Assembly: GCF_024868665.1 (NCBI RefSeq)
Contig: NC_079890.1
Span: 32,192,671 to 32,256,670 of the forward strand
Length of the DNA stretch: 64,000 bases
Direction: 5' to 3'
From: Triplophysa rosa
Lineage: Eukaryota > Chordata > Actinopteri > Cypriniformes > Nemacheilidae
The notes below the pieces were generated by a model. The model was given only the letters and a program-made list of their open reading frames with translations, made no database searches and had not been told where the DNA came from. The first letter of the stretch is position 1. The number at the start of each line of letters is the position of its first letter. The position numbers and the translations under genes are program-made. Shown in pieces: positions 52,725-64,000 of the stretch.

Positions 52725-54344
52725 TTAGCTAATCCTTTGAAGACTGTAGTCATTCTCTGTGTCCATAGAGCTGCTGTGTCCAGAGGAGGGGTACAAATCA
52801 CGCTTTAGCAGCCGATTGGCTACTGTTACCAAGACCTTCTTGTACTGCTGCCGCAGGAGGCAGTATGCGAAGGGATCTGAAGCTGCCTTACTGTATGTTA
52901 AACACTTGCTGACAATACCCCAGTGTCGGTTAATATCCACAAGGGGAAGAAGCTCAGCCAACCTTGGAAACAGAAAAGAATCCATTAACAATAATTGACA
53001 GCATGTAAGAAAGAACCAAACTGAATCTTGCTATTCTGGTTTGAATGCTAGGAATATGCCAAATCTGAACATGATTTTGTATAGAATATTTCATTAAATA
53101 TCATTATGTGAATTAATAAGTCCATTTAAAGGGAACATTAAATGTCGCAGACAGAAAATGTTTTCAGATCAGGTGAGCTTTATTTAGGAATCATGAGCCA
53201 ATCACCTGAGCAACTAAAAGTGTTTGTGTGTCCTGTCACCTCAGACTTGTTAACGTCATCTCACGACTCAGTTTAATGACGCCATTTCGAGACAATTATA
53301 GTAGTGAAACATTTTTTTTTACAACAAAATCAATAGCTCAAAATAAAACAGCTTCAGTGCGTAATTCTGCTCCCATCAGTATTCATCTTAAAATATCGCT
53401 CATTTATTCCATCACAGGTTATGTGGCACAGCTTTAAATTAAAACGTTATAAATAGCACATACCTTGTAATGACATAAGGAGCAAAACAGATGATGAAAG
53501 ATCCAATGAAAATGCTGATTTTCTTAGTTGCGCGCTGTTTCCTCCTCTTTTGTTCCGCGAGACAGCGTTGCTTTACACTACAAAAGAATAATTACAACGT
53601 GTTAATGAGATATGTCAGGATGGGGAACCTTGGAAACAAGCCTAAAATCATACTGAGAATAGATTGTCGTAAATACCTTGGGTGAATATCTACCAGTAAG
53701 AAGAGGGTCTGCATGGTTATAATGTCAATCCTCTTGCAGTGAAAGCGGGCAACTTTTAACACCTTTAAGTATGTAACGCACAAAATCAGGAGGGAGAGCG
53801 TGAAGCTGGTGGCATGAAAGACGATTGTAAACACGGTAAACTTAATCCGTGAGCTCTCCTCGTCCAAATGCAACGTGCAGGATGCGTAAATGGGACTGTA
53901 GCCAAACCAGGAGAAAAGCAGCGGGATGAGGGAGAATGTGAACGAGTGAAGCCACGAATAACAAACCATGACCAGCGCGTCCCGGTAGCGCATTTTGCTG
54001 GAGTAACTCAGCGGGAAAACCACGGCGATCCAGCGATCTATACTGAGCGCTGCCATGCTCAGCATGCTGTTGGCTGTCAGAAAGGTCTCCAGAAAGCTGA
54101 CCGTGCGACAGAGGCAGTCCCCAAAAGGCTGCTGGTTTTTTACAATCCCCACTAAAGTGGACGGCATGTTCAGGACGGAAATGAGTATGTTGCAAAACGA
54201 TAAGTTCATGGTGAACACACCTGGCACCTGTCGGCGTATTTCGCCGCTGTGGATGAAACATAGCAACACCAGTAAGTTCGACAACAGAGAAACGATCGCG
54301 ACCACGACGATAAACAAAGCAAATAGGATTTCCGCAAAGTCCAT
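52725..54344 (-). CDS. gpr78: orphan G-protein-coupled receptor GPR78 (GPR26/78 family), complete, 3 exons
   Basis: Class A orphan receptor at the plasma membrane; GPR26 and GPR78 are described as constitutively active, Gs-coupled. Exons: 53677-54344, 53464-53577, 52725-52962; 1020 nt, 339 aa (human GPR26 337, GPR78 363). Visible: TM1 with a leucine/valine run (LLSNLLVLL), Cys before TM3 (CLCRTV), and end of TM3 as S-I-D-R-W in place of DRY. Then a basic third loop (EQKRRKQRATKK), TM6 with I-C-F-A-P-Y-V, TM7 end D-P-F-A-Y in place of NPxxY, and C-terminus S-M-D-T-E-N-D-Y-S-L-Q-R-I-S, which resembles the family tail (VDTENDSCLQ). GPR26 is the closest alternative; the neighbouring cpz and trmt44 favour GPR78, since GPR26 lies beside CPXM2 and HMX2/3. 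Transcribed toward cpz on the same strand. Confidence 0.88.
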
Positions 54345-57300
54345 TTCTCACTTTAAAAGTCCACTTGCGGTGTATTTGCCCCTGTTATTGGTAAATATGT
54401 TACGAGTTGCATGATCCTTCGTCGGTTAAACGCGACGTTTTATTGAGCAGAGACCAAATAACTCCGGTGAGTTGCGTCAGGCGCAACTTGCGTGCGCTGT
54501 CCAGAGTGCTGAACCGTAATCGCGTCTTCTTTTCACGTCTGCACATTTCCCATTTTTAACACACCATTAAAAATAATTTCAGATTAATAAACTCCACTTT
54601 TATTGCAGAACAACGCCGTTCAATTTCCATCGTGCTAGATGCGTTCAGTCCTGCGCTTCTCAATGCTAGTGTTGGTGGAGCTCAGGGACTCTATCACGCT
54701 CAGTACTGCTTCGTTATTGGATCATGCGCACAAGGGTTGCGACTGTGGGAGGCCTTTTATGTGCATAAAGACTGCAATCTAAATCTTGTGTATTAAGTCA
54801 GATCCAAACATTTATCGTGTCGAATTTATCGTCAAACCATTGCATTGTTTTTAAAAATACATTAAAAGTTAAACTTCACCTGGCAACCTGTATTATTCAA
54901 CATATTACTAAAACAACATAATACATACCGCGTAACTGTGGGGTTGAAAATAATCAAAGCTGTAAAAAAGGTGTATAATGACCAGAAGCAAGCAGGTGAT
55001 ATCTAAAACTTCTAATGAAGCAGCACTACAGGTGCCTCAGTGATGGGTTTCCCCGGGGAGCACATGAGTCAGAAGCAGGCTCACAATCAGCTCTTTACAA
55101 ATGCCAAATCAAAACGAGCAAGACAATAGCTGAGAGACAGAGCCAGCTGTGCTTCTGGGGACAAGCACACCGTGGGTGTCTCCTCTATTGTAAATCCATC
55201 AGCATGATAAAGGCTCATTATCCCACCTGTGTCTGTCTGTATAAAAGAGAGCCTGTGAATGTACTCACCTGCACTCCGTACTGTACTTAAATACACTATA
55301 TATCTCTCTGTCAGCTTTAGTGACCGTTAGTATGATTTTGCCATTAAATGTCACTGAAACTTTTGCTCCCCTTTTAGACAAATTGGCTATTGTAAAAAAC
55401 ACCAAAATAACTGAAAGGATAAGGTCATCTCTACAAATGCAATATATGATGTAAAATAATGAACAGACAATAAAGGTTTATGTAAAAATGTGACATACAC
55501 TCATATAAATAAAACTGACCCCACATTTAGGTCTCGGTGGAAATAATATCTCGGTTAAGGCGAAGACATGTCTAGAGATAAATGAACTAACTTGGCCCAT
55601 ACGTGTACTGTAGCACCTAGCTGAGGTCAAGAGGGACAAGGTTAAGTGCTTTTTATTGTCCCTGTCATAGCTTGACTTTATATCAGTAATCCCCCATGAC
55701 TTCCTGACATTTATTTAAACCATCAGGGAAAACGGCTCAAAATGGCATCAAGGGCTCTAACCCGCTTCTACACAGAATGTCATAATAAACAACTGTGGAA
55801 ATGTGCTGTGGTTAGAAATAATTTTGTACTGTATGTGGACTGTAGTTCTTTAAACAAAAGTATTAAGTTGTTAATATTATGTAAATACATTTCACAAGTT
55901 CAGCTCATGCACACACAACTTTTAATAATAATGTGGAAGCTTAAAATTACAAGACTGATAAGACATCTTATAAAATTTCCTGTAAACCAGTACCCTATTG
56001 CTTATGTTAAATGATTTGTGCATACGTTTGAGGCCTCTGTATAACTCAAGCTCCCTGCATGCTCTAGTGAGATTTTCATTCTTGTGACTGTGGCAAATTG
56101 AAGAAAGATGGTCTCCAACTGAAAATAGAAAAGCATCATTTTTTCCCCTTTGAGTTTAATTCTGGAAATGCGGGGGTGTGATCAGCACATACATATTGTT
56201 CTAGTATATTTAGCTAAATCTTATATTACCATGAAAAATGTTGTGTTGCTGTTATTGGCACTAAGTGACCATCCATAAACTGAGTGAACAGATTCTGGGT
56301 AAACAGCATGCACAGTAAGAATGCACAAAGAATGCCTATGCACAAACTCTACTCTAAAAATTGCTTTTTATATGCTTTAGTCTCTATTTGATTAAAGGTC
56401 CAATGTATGAAACTTATCAGCATCTAGTGGTGAGGTTGCGAATATGCAACCAACGGCTCACTCTAACCCTCCATTTCGAAGCACTACGGTGGCCGAAGGA
56501 GATAACGTATTTACGAAAAGCGCTCTGTAGGGCAGTTTGTCCGTCTAGGGCTACTATAGAAACAACACGGCAAATTCCTTGCGATGTGTGTAGATAGAAA
56601 GAGCTGATTCTAAGGTAAGAAAAAATAATGCTTCATTATGTAAGGTCTTTATACAGCTCTAAAAACATAGTTATGTATTTTATATTGCATTTCTGATCCT
56701 CCAAAAAACTACTGGATAATCACACTCGTGCTGACCATACTTTAGATCTGCTTTACACACCAACAAACATCGAGTCTTTGTTGTCCTAATGCCCCTTGAG
56801 TGGTCATTGTTCCCCAGTCTTTTATTATAGCACACATGACTAATATGCTTGAATGCCATGTTATTACAATTAAGGCTGAGCAGACTCCAAAACAGTTTCC
56901 ATTTCAATGTCAACACCTTATAAACAGTTATTATACACTGTGGGCATTGCCATTATTTTGATATACTGCTAATTTAATGCACACAACGCAGATAAATCTA
57001 TACAAAACGGCGCTGTAGGTGTTCGTGAGCGTGGATGGTTTTCCGGTAACTGTGTAATGTCGCAGTGTGGTGTAAGCACGGGTAAAACATTGCAGCTGTG
57101 AGATAATTCATCACTGCCTCTGTTATCTCTGACATGTGCATCTAGCCACAGGTGGCACGCCAGCATCTACTGCAGTGTGTGTGCGTATAGTGAATCTAAC
57201 AGATCATGGCATCTCTACATTTCCAGTCACTATCAGACTCATGCCAGCCACTCATTGCTGTTTGATGGTGGTCAATAACATATTTAAATTCCAACTTGAG

Positions 57301-58736
57301 GTTTTTAAAATGAAAAACACTTTATTTTAAAAGCCCACAATAGCTCTTTTGTGCTGCGGGACACGCAATACAGGCAGTGTTATTGAGAATAACAATGGTA
57401 AAGAAGCTAAACATAGAGCTGTTTGGCAACAGAAACAGCATGAAATAAGTCTTTTAAGGCATTACCAGCTGGCTCAGGTACGCTCAAACAGTTATTGTGA
57501 GTCATGTTGTCATGGAAACGCAGGGTTTTGTGAGGTATTGTCTGTTGTCGAAATGGCAGCGGATTAAAATAACTCATCACAGCATTGAAAAGTGAACTTG
57601 ACGAGATGACACTGACAAGTGTGATGCAATATTTATGCATTCCAATGTGACAAATTATAGTTATTTAAGTACTTTGATGTCAGAGTAACATAACTGCGAG
57701 TTCTTAAAATACTTTCTTGGTGGTTTTCCTAAACAGATAAGGCCATGTTGTGTTTCTAACAAACTGTGTGTGTGTGTGTGGTTGGTGGAGATACCTTTCC
57801 TTTCATAAACTAACCCAGTCGCACATCCCACAAGGCTTAAAGTAAACAGCACTTTCCAATCCAAACAGTCCCACACAACTACTGTGGATGAGACAGTTAT
57901 GCAAAAGAGAGTTCAAAAGTGTACGGAAAATGTCTGCTGTGATTTAAAGATGGGGATTGTTGGAAAATAGTTACAACATCTTTCAGTATTATAAAAGCTT
58001 GTCTGATGGTATGTACTTTTGGTCTAGTGAGTGTTTAGAAGCAAAGCAGAAAATATTGAATACAAATCTCATCCCCTAAAGACTGAATGGTTCTGCCCAC
58101 TGCAGGGTGCCGCTGGCCATGGCAGAGTCAACCTTTGCCTAAATCGTGGGGGAGCTCCTTTCATCCAGAGACCAAAAGAACTGGAGAAAGAACAGGATCT
58201 GGATTTTGCATCAATAAAGCCTTTACAGCTCACTGCTGGCCAAAATTACAGAACTGACCCTATTCGACCAAAAGCAACAAAGAGGGCATATTTAAAAAGA
58301 TGCTTTATTGTTTTATTAATGATCCAACGCACCTATTTATCAGAATGGTCATCTATGATGGTTACATAACATCTCAAAACCAAATATACGTGCAATGGCC
58401 CTCTGTGTATGTTTTGGGCATCAATCCAGAACCCTACTGTTCAAGTTGAACACAGAAGGCATTCTGCCTTCAATGTTTAAGTTAAAACAAATTTTACCTA
58501 TTTATACGAAATAAGCAAATTATTTTGTATAATTAAGTTATTAAATATTTGATAAATGATTACAGATTTTTTTAAATCAGTTATTTAAATTCAAGTGACT
58601 TGAGCCAATTTGATTCAACTTAAAAGTTTAGGGCAGCTTTTAAACTAAAGTTTTTAAGTTAAAATATGTGCATTTTTCAGTGTAGCGCAGTAGATTAAAA
58701 GACATGAACCACCAAAAAATAATATGATTTATGATA

Positions 58737-58956
58737 TACAGCTATAGAAAAAATTAAGAGACCATTTCAAAACTATTTTCATTTTTCTGAAATTACTATT
58801 TATAGGCATGAGTTTAGGTAAAAGGATCATTTTTGTTTTATTCTGTGAACTATTATCAATATTTCTCCCAAATTTCAAATAAAAATATTGTGCCTATTTG
58901 CATTTATTTGCAGAAAATAAAAACTGGAGTATGGATCATCTTATAGCTCTATGGGT
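58737..58956. repeat. non-autonomous Tc1-type element
   Basis: Left end 'ATACAGCTATAGAAAAAATTAAGAGACCA' and right end '..GATCATCTTATAGCTCTAT' form an imperfect terminal inverted repeat. About 220 bp, AT-rich and non-coding. Confidence 0.6.
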
Positions 58957-59091
58957 GGTGTTACCAAGACTGTGAGCTTCCATATTTGCAGTGTTTACTA
59001 CAGATACGTCATATGGAGCATTTTCTAAGATACAGTATGAAGTCTGGTTTCTCTTTGCTACAAGTATTTTAATAAGGGATGTTGGTTTCAT

Positions 59092-59176
59092 TCAATTCAA
59101 TTTTATTTATATAGCGCTTTTCACAATGTGCAATGTTCCAAAGCAGCTTTACAAGAGAAAATAAGAAAAACTGAAA
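59092..59176 (+). repeat. teleost dispersed repeat ('TTTATTTATATAGCGCTTTTCACA')
   Basis: 'TCAATTCAATTTTATTTATATAGCGC' followed by 'CCAAAGCAGCTTTACA' is a very common fish repeat fragment. It ends shortly before the scaffold gap and may be why assembly failed here. Confidence 0.6.
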
Positions 59177-59248
59177 AACACAAAAAAGGTAAAAAAACAG
59201 CACAGTGCATGGTGTTTATAGAACAATCAAGATTATTCTAGTAAATAA

Positions 59249-59348
59249 NNNNNNNNNNNNNNNNNNNNNNNNNNNNNNNNNNNNNNNNNNNNNNNNNNNN
59301 NNNNNNNNNNNNNNNNNNNNNNNNNNNNNNNNNNNNNNNNNNNNNNNN
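59249..59348. other. assembly gap (100 N)
   Basis: Exactly 100 undetermined bases, the conventional size for a gap of unknown length. Real distance unknown. Confidence 0.98.
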
Positions 59349-59607
59349 TGGTATCAGAGTTAAATTCAAAATATTGGAGAGACAAGTTTAGCCAAATAAC
59401 GGTTCTTCACGGTTTCTTTTGATTGGTATCAGAAATAATCGACAGGCACTCTATTGTTTGTGAATGTGTACCTTAAGTTAACTGCAGCCCACGAACACGC
59501 GCAGCAACATTTGTTTATGTTGTCACTATGACTTCAAAATTTAAATTAATCTCATCCTTAATACAGTCCAGTTTAACGCTGATGTTAAAGACAATGATCC
59601 AACCTAC

Positions 59608-61697
59608 CCGTTTGGTGGAAGGGATCCTCAGGCAATCCTCCTCTGTGTTAAAGCCACACTCTGTGCTGACATCAGTAATAAAGTCAATATACTCCTTATA
59701 CTGAGACTTCTTGCACTGTCTGCGCTGATACTTTCCGTAGAAGTCGAAGAAGCAGCAGGGGAGCACAAAGTAACGGCATGAGTAAGATGATCTGGACGAG
59801 ATGGACACAAAGGATGAATTCCATATTAAAATTCAAACACTTTTTGATCAATTCATTTCTATGACCTTTGCATTGATGATTTTTTTGTACAAATTATTTA
59901 AATTAGACAGACTTGCTAATGAATCTTTCAGACCAGTTTTTAGCTAATTCTACCAATTAAATATTTTAGAGCAGAGCATGTTTAGAAAAATATAGCTACA
60001 CAGTCACTTTTGTATTAATCATAGAAATAGACATGCCTTTTAATATTGTAATAATTTCCATGAACTTTCTGAGCCTGGAAAACTCGATTTCAAAATTCAG
60101 TAAATACAGAGTGAAAATAAAATTCTTCAAACAAAAGAAATGACACCTACAACGGACAATATCCATAAACAAATAGTTCACTGACCAGTGAAGTAACACA
60201 TGTAACAAATGTTTTTGGGAAATGTCTGTTCTGTACATGTACTCGTCAATAAATACAACAAACACGTTAAATGAACTTGTTGAATGGTTTGTCTCAGTGT
60301 TATGTCACTCATCTATAACATGATATTTATGTAATCACTTGCAACACAGATCTGAACTGAAATTTTGTCCAGATGTTATTTTTTACAAACAAGGTGTGGT
60401 TTCCTGTGTATGAAAGATGAAGATACATCATCAAAACCAAAATAAATAGACCTTCTCTCTCCTCATCGGTCAGCTGAGAATCCTCTATATTCTGTAACTT
60501 TCTCTTATAAATGTAAATCTAAATATAATATTATTAACATTAACAGCACAACAAGATGTTACGGCATCTTGGGTTAATTTATTTCACCATGACGTGTTAT
60601 ATACATAATATAAGCTGGTCAAGCTGACCATCTCCACCTAGTGTCCGAGCCAGAATCCAGAAAAAAAAAACTCTGGACTTTTCAACTAATATGGAGTCAA
60701 AGCCTACATGGACAATATGACAGCTTAAACCCATGTGGATAAATGAGAAAAAGGACTTGAAATACAGTGACAGCATTCATCTAGGCTTGCATTATAGTGA
60801 CACAATTTGTCTCTGCGTGGTTACTGTGACACTGAAAAACTGAAACATTACAAGGACTATACTCGGCATTACTAAGCAAAAAGCTATTTTTTACTTTTTT
60901 GTTTTATTTTTTTATGTTGCAAAATGATATAGAACTAAATTAGCACTTTTTTAGCATTAAAGGGATAGTTCACCCAAAAATGAAAATTCTTTCATCATTC
61001 ACTCACCCTTATGTCATTCCAAACCTGACTTTCTTTCGTCTGCCGAACACAAAAAATATATTTTGAAGAATGTTGGTAACCGAACAACATTGGACCCCAC
61101 TGACCTCCACAAAAACACTAAGGCATTTCTCAAAATATCTTATTTTGTGTTCCACAGAAGAAGAAAATTCTTAGAGGTTAATTTTTATTTTGGGGTGACC
61201 TATCCTGCTAAATATGAATTGAATCTACTAGGCAAACGGTTCGCATTTTAAAAATGTAATGCAATCGATTAAATCAGATTTAGATCATACAATTTCCTAT
61301 CTCTTAGAATGCATTTATCATTTTGGCAAAAAAATGTATAACTAAAACGTTGTAAAATATGAAAAATAAGACCAAACTAAATACTCTGCAGCATTTCAAA
61401 ACAAAATAAATCTAAAATCTATTCTATAATAATCTTTACATTTTAGTCATTTTTATAATTTATGTAATGACCTCCTTCCCAACACTAATCCTAGAAAACA
61501 GAGCAAAGCTTCCAATCACTTGAAATGAATTTACTGGAGAGCAGGTGTCTCCTCAACACAAGTGCTACTTTCTCGGAGCTGATGACTTGCCTGGCTGCTA
61601 TAACTGGGATCCATGGTGTAAGCTCATCCGAATGGTTTCCAATCAGCCAGTCTGTGGTGGGGAAGAGGAAGCCATCGCTGGGCGTAATGGCATTTTC
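59608..61697 (-). CDS. trmt44: TRMT44-like tRNA (uracil-O2'-)-methyltransferase, partial (two internal exons)
   Basis: Probable SAM-dependent enzyme making 2'-O-methyl-uridine at position 44 of tRNA-Ser in the cytoplasm (yeast Trm44 relative). Two exons are clear: 61591-61697 (E-N-A-I-T-P-S-D-G-F-L-F-P then D-W-L-I-G-N-H-S-D-E-L-T-P-W-I-P-V-I-A-A-R) and 59608-59791 (S-S-Y-S-C-R-Y-F-V-L-P-C-C-F-F-D-F, then CGFNTEEDCLRIPSTKR). They join in phase, completing the Arg codon. The NHSDELTPWIPVIA and FVLPCCFFDF blocks are the TRMT44 signature. The donor after 61591 reads GCAAGT, a GC-AG intron. The SAM-binding GxGxG exon should lie to the right and was not found before the window edge; the C-terminal exons are missing to the left, perhaps in the N gap. 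Confidence 0.82.
60957..61210. repeat. palindromic fold-back MITE, copy 7 (trmt44 intron)
   Basis: 'TTAAAGGGATAGTTCACCC' at the left, 'CATTCACTCACCCTTATGTC', arms 'ATATTTTGAAGAATGTTGG' and 'CTCAAAATATCTTATTTTG', and 'TTATTTTGGGGTGACCTATCC' at the right. Confidence 0.8.
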
Positions 61698-61875
61698 CTG
61701 AAATAGATAAGAGCACCCGCACCCTGCATCTCATTATCATTGGCTGAATGCTTAATGACACTGGGATGGCAAAACGACCCATCTACAAAAATCTACCAAG
61801 GGTTCCATTTCTAAGTTCAGGTTTTATCATGTAGCCAAGGGATTGAGTGAATTTTGATAACAGTAATGTTATAAT

Positions 61876-62847
61876 TAATGCTGTGAATCGATTAAAAAAA
61901 TTAATCGGATTAATCACACATTTTCTGTGATTAATCACGATTAATCACACATAACAATAATATTTTAAAATATACTTTTACATTTGAATAATTTCACATT
62001 TAATATTCAAATTGATGTAGAAACAACATATTTCTTTAACAGCGTCATTTTATGAATGAAAGAAAACATTTTGATATTAGTACTGTAACTGATGTCTCTA
62101 TTAAATTGATTATTTTAACATTAATTATAGCCATTCAACAATATAATTGAGAGCTATCATGAAATATACAGAAATTGAAGGAAGTTCTCAAACACTTTAC
62201 AGTCTTTAATGCTAAATTATCAATTAAATGCAGAAGAATTCTCATTAAAGCTACAAAATCACATAGATTTCTTCTTTTATTTTGTTCTTTGATTAACATT
62301 AGTGACAGGAGTCACAGCAGCAAGTTTAAGAACGCGGCCCCTTTAAGAGCTGTCTCAGTACGCAGATCTGACCGTCACCGCACTCCCATTTTCACAACTC
62401 TTTGCATTCATTTAAGATTTTATTTTACACTTTGAAGTCTTGCTTAAGAAAATGCTAGACAAAACGGGCTTTCTGACATAATCTTGTATGGTTTTATCCA
62501 TTCAAGCACGAAAGAGAACTTAACACGGATGCGCTGTCTGACAGAGATTCACCGACGCAACCTTCAGCCCATGACTGTTTACACCAGACTGGACCTCGCG
62601 TTGCGTTTTGCCGCGTCCCACAGTTTAGAAGCTGTCTATCTTCATTGAACGCGTCCAAGCAACTGTTTAAAATCGCGCTTAAGTGGTTTAAAAGCCTGTA
62701 CACGAATAAGAGCGTGATTACATAATGTAACGCTAGACAAAAAATGTCAAAACAAACGGATGCTGCGTTAATTGCGTTAAATATTTTTCACGCGTTAATT
62801 TGAAAAAAATAATCACATGCGTTAACGCGTTAACGTTGACAGCCCTA
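61876..62847. mobile_element. non-autonomous hAT element with 8-bp target duplication
   Basis: Flanked by identical 8-mers GTTATAAT at 61868-61875 and 62848-62855. Terminal repeats: left 'TAATGCTGTGAATCGATTAA', right (inverse) 'TAGGGCTGTCAACGTTAACG'. Sub-terminal 'GATTAATCACA' and 'GTTAACGCGTTAACG' blocks are typical of hAT subterminal repeats. 972 bp; no BED-finger or RNase-H-like transposase frame was recognised, so it depends on a helper element. Confidence 0.82.
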
Positions 62848-63504
62848 GTTATAATGTAATGTTGTTTTTTTCTGAAGGATGCCCGGTCAATATAAAGTGG
62901 AAAGAAATACTGCAGGATTTTCGGTGGATGCAAGGTAAATAAAATACTTGTCGATGTCGAGATTGATCCTCTTGATTACAAACTATGACCGGCTCGTGCA
63001 CTAAAACGACCCAATACATGCAGAATGACAAGAACCATCCGAGCTACCACACGAGCCCTGACCCCCCATTTTCCAGGCAGACAGCCCACTCATGACATCC
63101 CAGATTGTGCTGCATCTGTTCAGATGGCAACACCATGTGTTTCACCGATGTTGAAATACTGCAGGGATTTCACAAGTGCACGAATGCGCCCCCTAAATTC
63201 ACATAGATTCCCATTAGACCTGCCACTAAAGCATCTCGGAATCTCTTTCACGGCAGGACACTATAAATAATGAAGCTCAGGGAATGTTCAAAGCCTTGAG
63301 AGTAAAATTTAAAAAGGGAAGACAACAGAAACGCACGGAGAGAAAAACAGGTCTAGGGGTTTTTAAGATGAGTCACATACCGATTTTTAATCACCGTCTT
63401 TAAAAGAAATGATAAAAGATCAACTTTAAATTTTTGGATAAAAATCAAACGCTACCAGTGAAAACACATGCAGATAAAATGTACTGTATACCTTAAATGT
63501 ACTG

Positions 63505-63552
63505 TAAGTTGTTTTGCATAAAAGCATCTGACAAATGCATAAATGTAAATGT
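63505..63552 (+). repeat. SINE/LINE tail fragment
   Basis: 'TAAGTTGTTTTGCATAAAAGCATCTGACAAATGCATAAATGTAAATG' is a diverged copy of the shared tail. Confidence 0.5.
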
Positions 63553-63748
63553 ACTGCTTTGGAGGCTGTTGCCATGGTATTCTAGGCAGTTCTGGGTGAT
63601 TTCCCTTAAGACTACAATATTTTCGTTCTCAGATCCCTACTATAAGGGATTTTTCACTTGCTCAACCATCTACCATGCCATCCACCAAGCAATTGTACTG
63701 GTACTGCTTTCCTTAACAAGCATTTCACTCATTTTGGTTGTAAAAGGA

Positions 63749-64000
63749 CATTGGGACTCATTCACTAAGCATGCGTACGCACAAATTTGTGCGTGAAACC
63801 TGCGTACGAACGTTTTCACGAACAAATCATGATGCACAAAAACTTTTGAACTAAAATTTATTTGAAATATAAGAGAAAAAATAGTTATCTCTCCAGTCTC
63901 TCTCTCTCAGGATAATAGTTATATACTTTAAATAATATATAAATATATATTTATTTATTTAATTACGCGTAGATGTATATGAGATGTATATGCTAATGAG
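63749..64000. repeat. TIR element left end, cut by window edge
   Basis: 'GGGACTCATTCACTAAGCATGCGTACGCAC' followed by 'AAATTTGTGCGTGAAACCTGCGTACGAACG' resembles the 'GGGGCCTCATGTATC..GCGTACGC' element inside tp53. Only the left side is present. Confidence 0.45.

Larger units (their letters stand above)
54345..59248. other. intergenic region between gpr78 and the assembly gap
   Basis: No supported coding exon in about 4.9 kb. It contains the gpr78 promoter, a dispersed repeat-like block near 56390-56600, and the elements at 58737 and 59092. The 3' part of trmt44 should lie in or beside this region or in the gap, but no exon was recognised. Confidence 0.4.
61698..64000. other. trmt44 upstream intron / flank, no further exon found
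   Basis: A 972-bp hAT element (61876-62847), a SINE tail (63505-63552) and the start of a TIR element (63749 onward) fill much of it. I looked on the minus strand for the methyltransferase glycine-rich exon and did not find it. Confidence 0.4.

Noticed and set aside
52531..52732. Cys/Val-rich and Thr/His-rich frames
   Set aside because: Produced by the (TC)n(CA)n microsatellite.
53842..54351. 169-codon frame overlapping gpr78 on the same strand
   Set aside because: A frame-shifted shadow of the GPCR exon; the in-frame product has seven-helix features and this one has none.
58031..58369. 112-codon frame with a possible acceptor at 58106 (G-A-A-G-H-G-R-V-N..K-E-L-E-K-E-Q)
   Set aside because: It looks mildly protein-like, but I find no partner exon, donor or known relative. 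It could be a fragment of an unseen gene or repeat.

Overview
The window is nuclear DNA of a ray-finned fish, most likely a cypriniform (carp/minnow-like) species. The genes are split by introns with GT-AG borders, and the single-copy proteins are vertebrate. The spacers are full of repeat types common in cyprinids: palindromic fold-back elements with 'TTAAAGG..AGTTCACCC' ends, tRNA-derived SINEs with a 'GCTTTGGATAAAAGC' tail, and Tc1 and hAT relics. A run of exactly 100 N at 59249-59348 is a scaffold gap, so this is a draft assembly. Exon borders below were read by eye from splice signals, reading-frame phase and family knowledge. The coding lengths of slc2a4, tp53, the lectin/FN3 gene, the HMX gene, cpz and gpr78 all come out as whole codons with one terminal stop.

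Layout, left to right. 1-628 (+): last three coding exons of an unrecognised gene with a charged, low-complexity tail. 3003-10555 (-): complete slc2a4 (GLUT4), 11 coding exons, 505 aa. 14337-19124 (+): complete but divergent tp53, 10 coding exons, 387 aa. 20275-25067 (+): a probable secreted protein with one C-type-lectin-like domain and five fibronectin-III domains, 709 aa, family not recognised. 26609-27060: Tc1 transposase fragment. 27593-28416 (+): HMX/NK5 homeobox gene, 2 exons, 237 aa. 28417-45414: a 17-kb gene desert with repeats. 45415-50883 (-): complete cpz (carboxypeptidase Z), 11 exons, 663 aa. 52725-54344 (-): complete gpr78-like orphan GPCR, 3 exons, 339 aa. 59608-61697 (-): two exons of trmt44; the rest is in or beyond the gap or outside the window.

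The set looks like two ancestral blocks joined. slc2a4 and tp53 correspond to human 17p13.1. HMX, cpz, gpr78 and trmt44 correspond to human 4p16.1 (HMX1-CPZ-GPR78-TRMT44). The junction lies at or near the lectin/FN3 gene. No operon-like cooperation is expected; the genes cover insulin-regulated glucose uptake, the p53 stress response, a putative secreted recognition protein, cranial sensory patterning, Wnt/matrix peptide processing, an orphan receptor and tRNA modification.

The points most worth a second look are the p53 copy, which keeps DNA-contact and zinc residues but has lost the E180/R181 interface pair and the third anchor of the MDM2-binding motif; an intact GLUT4 whose C-terminal dileucine position is MM; the unrecognised lectin/FN3 gene; and the joining of the two syntenic blocks.
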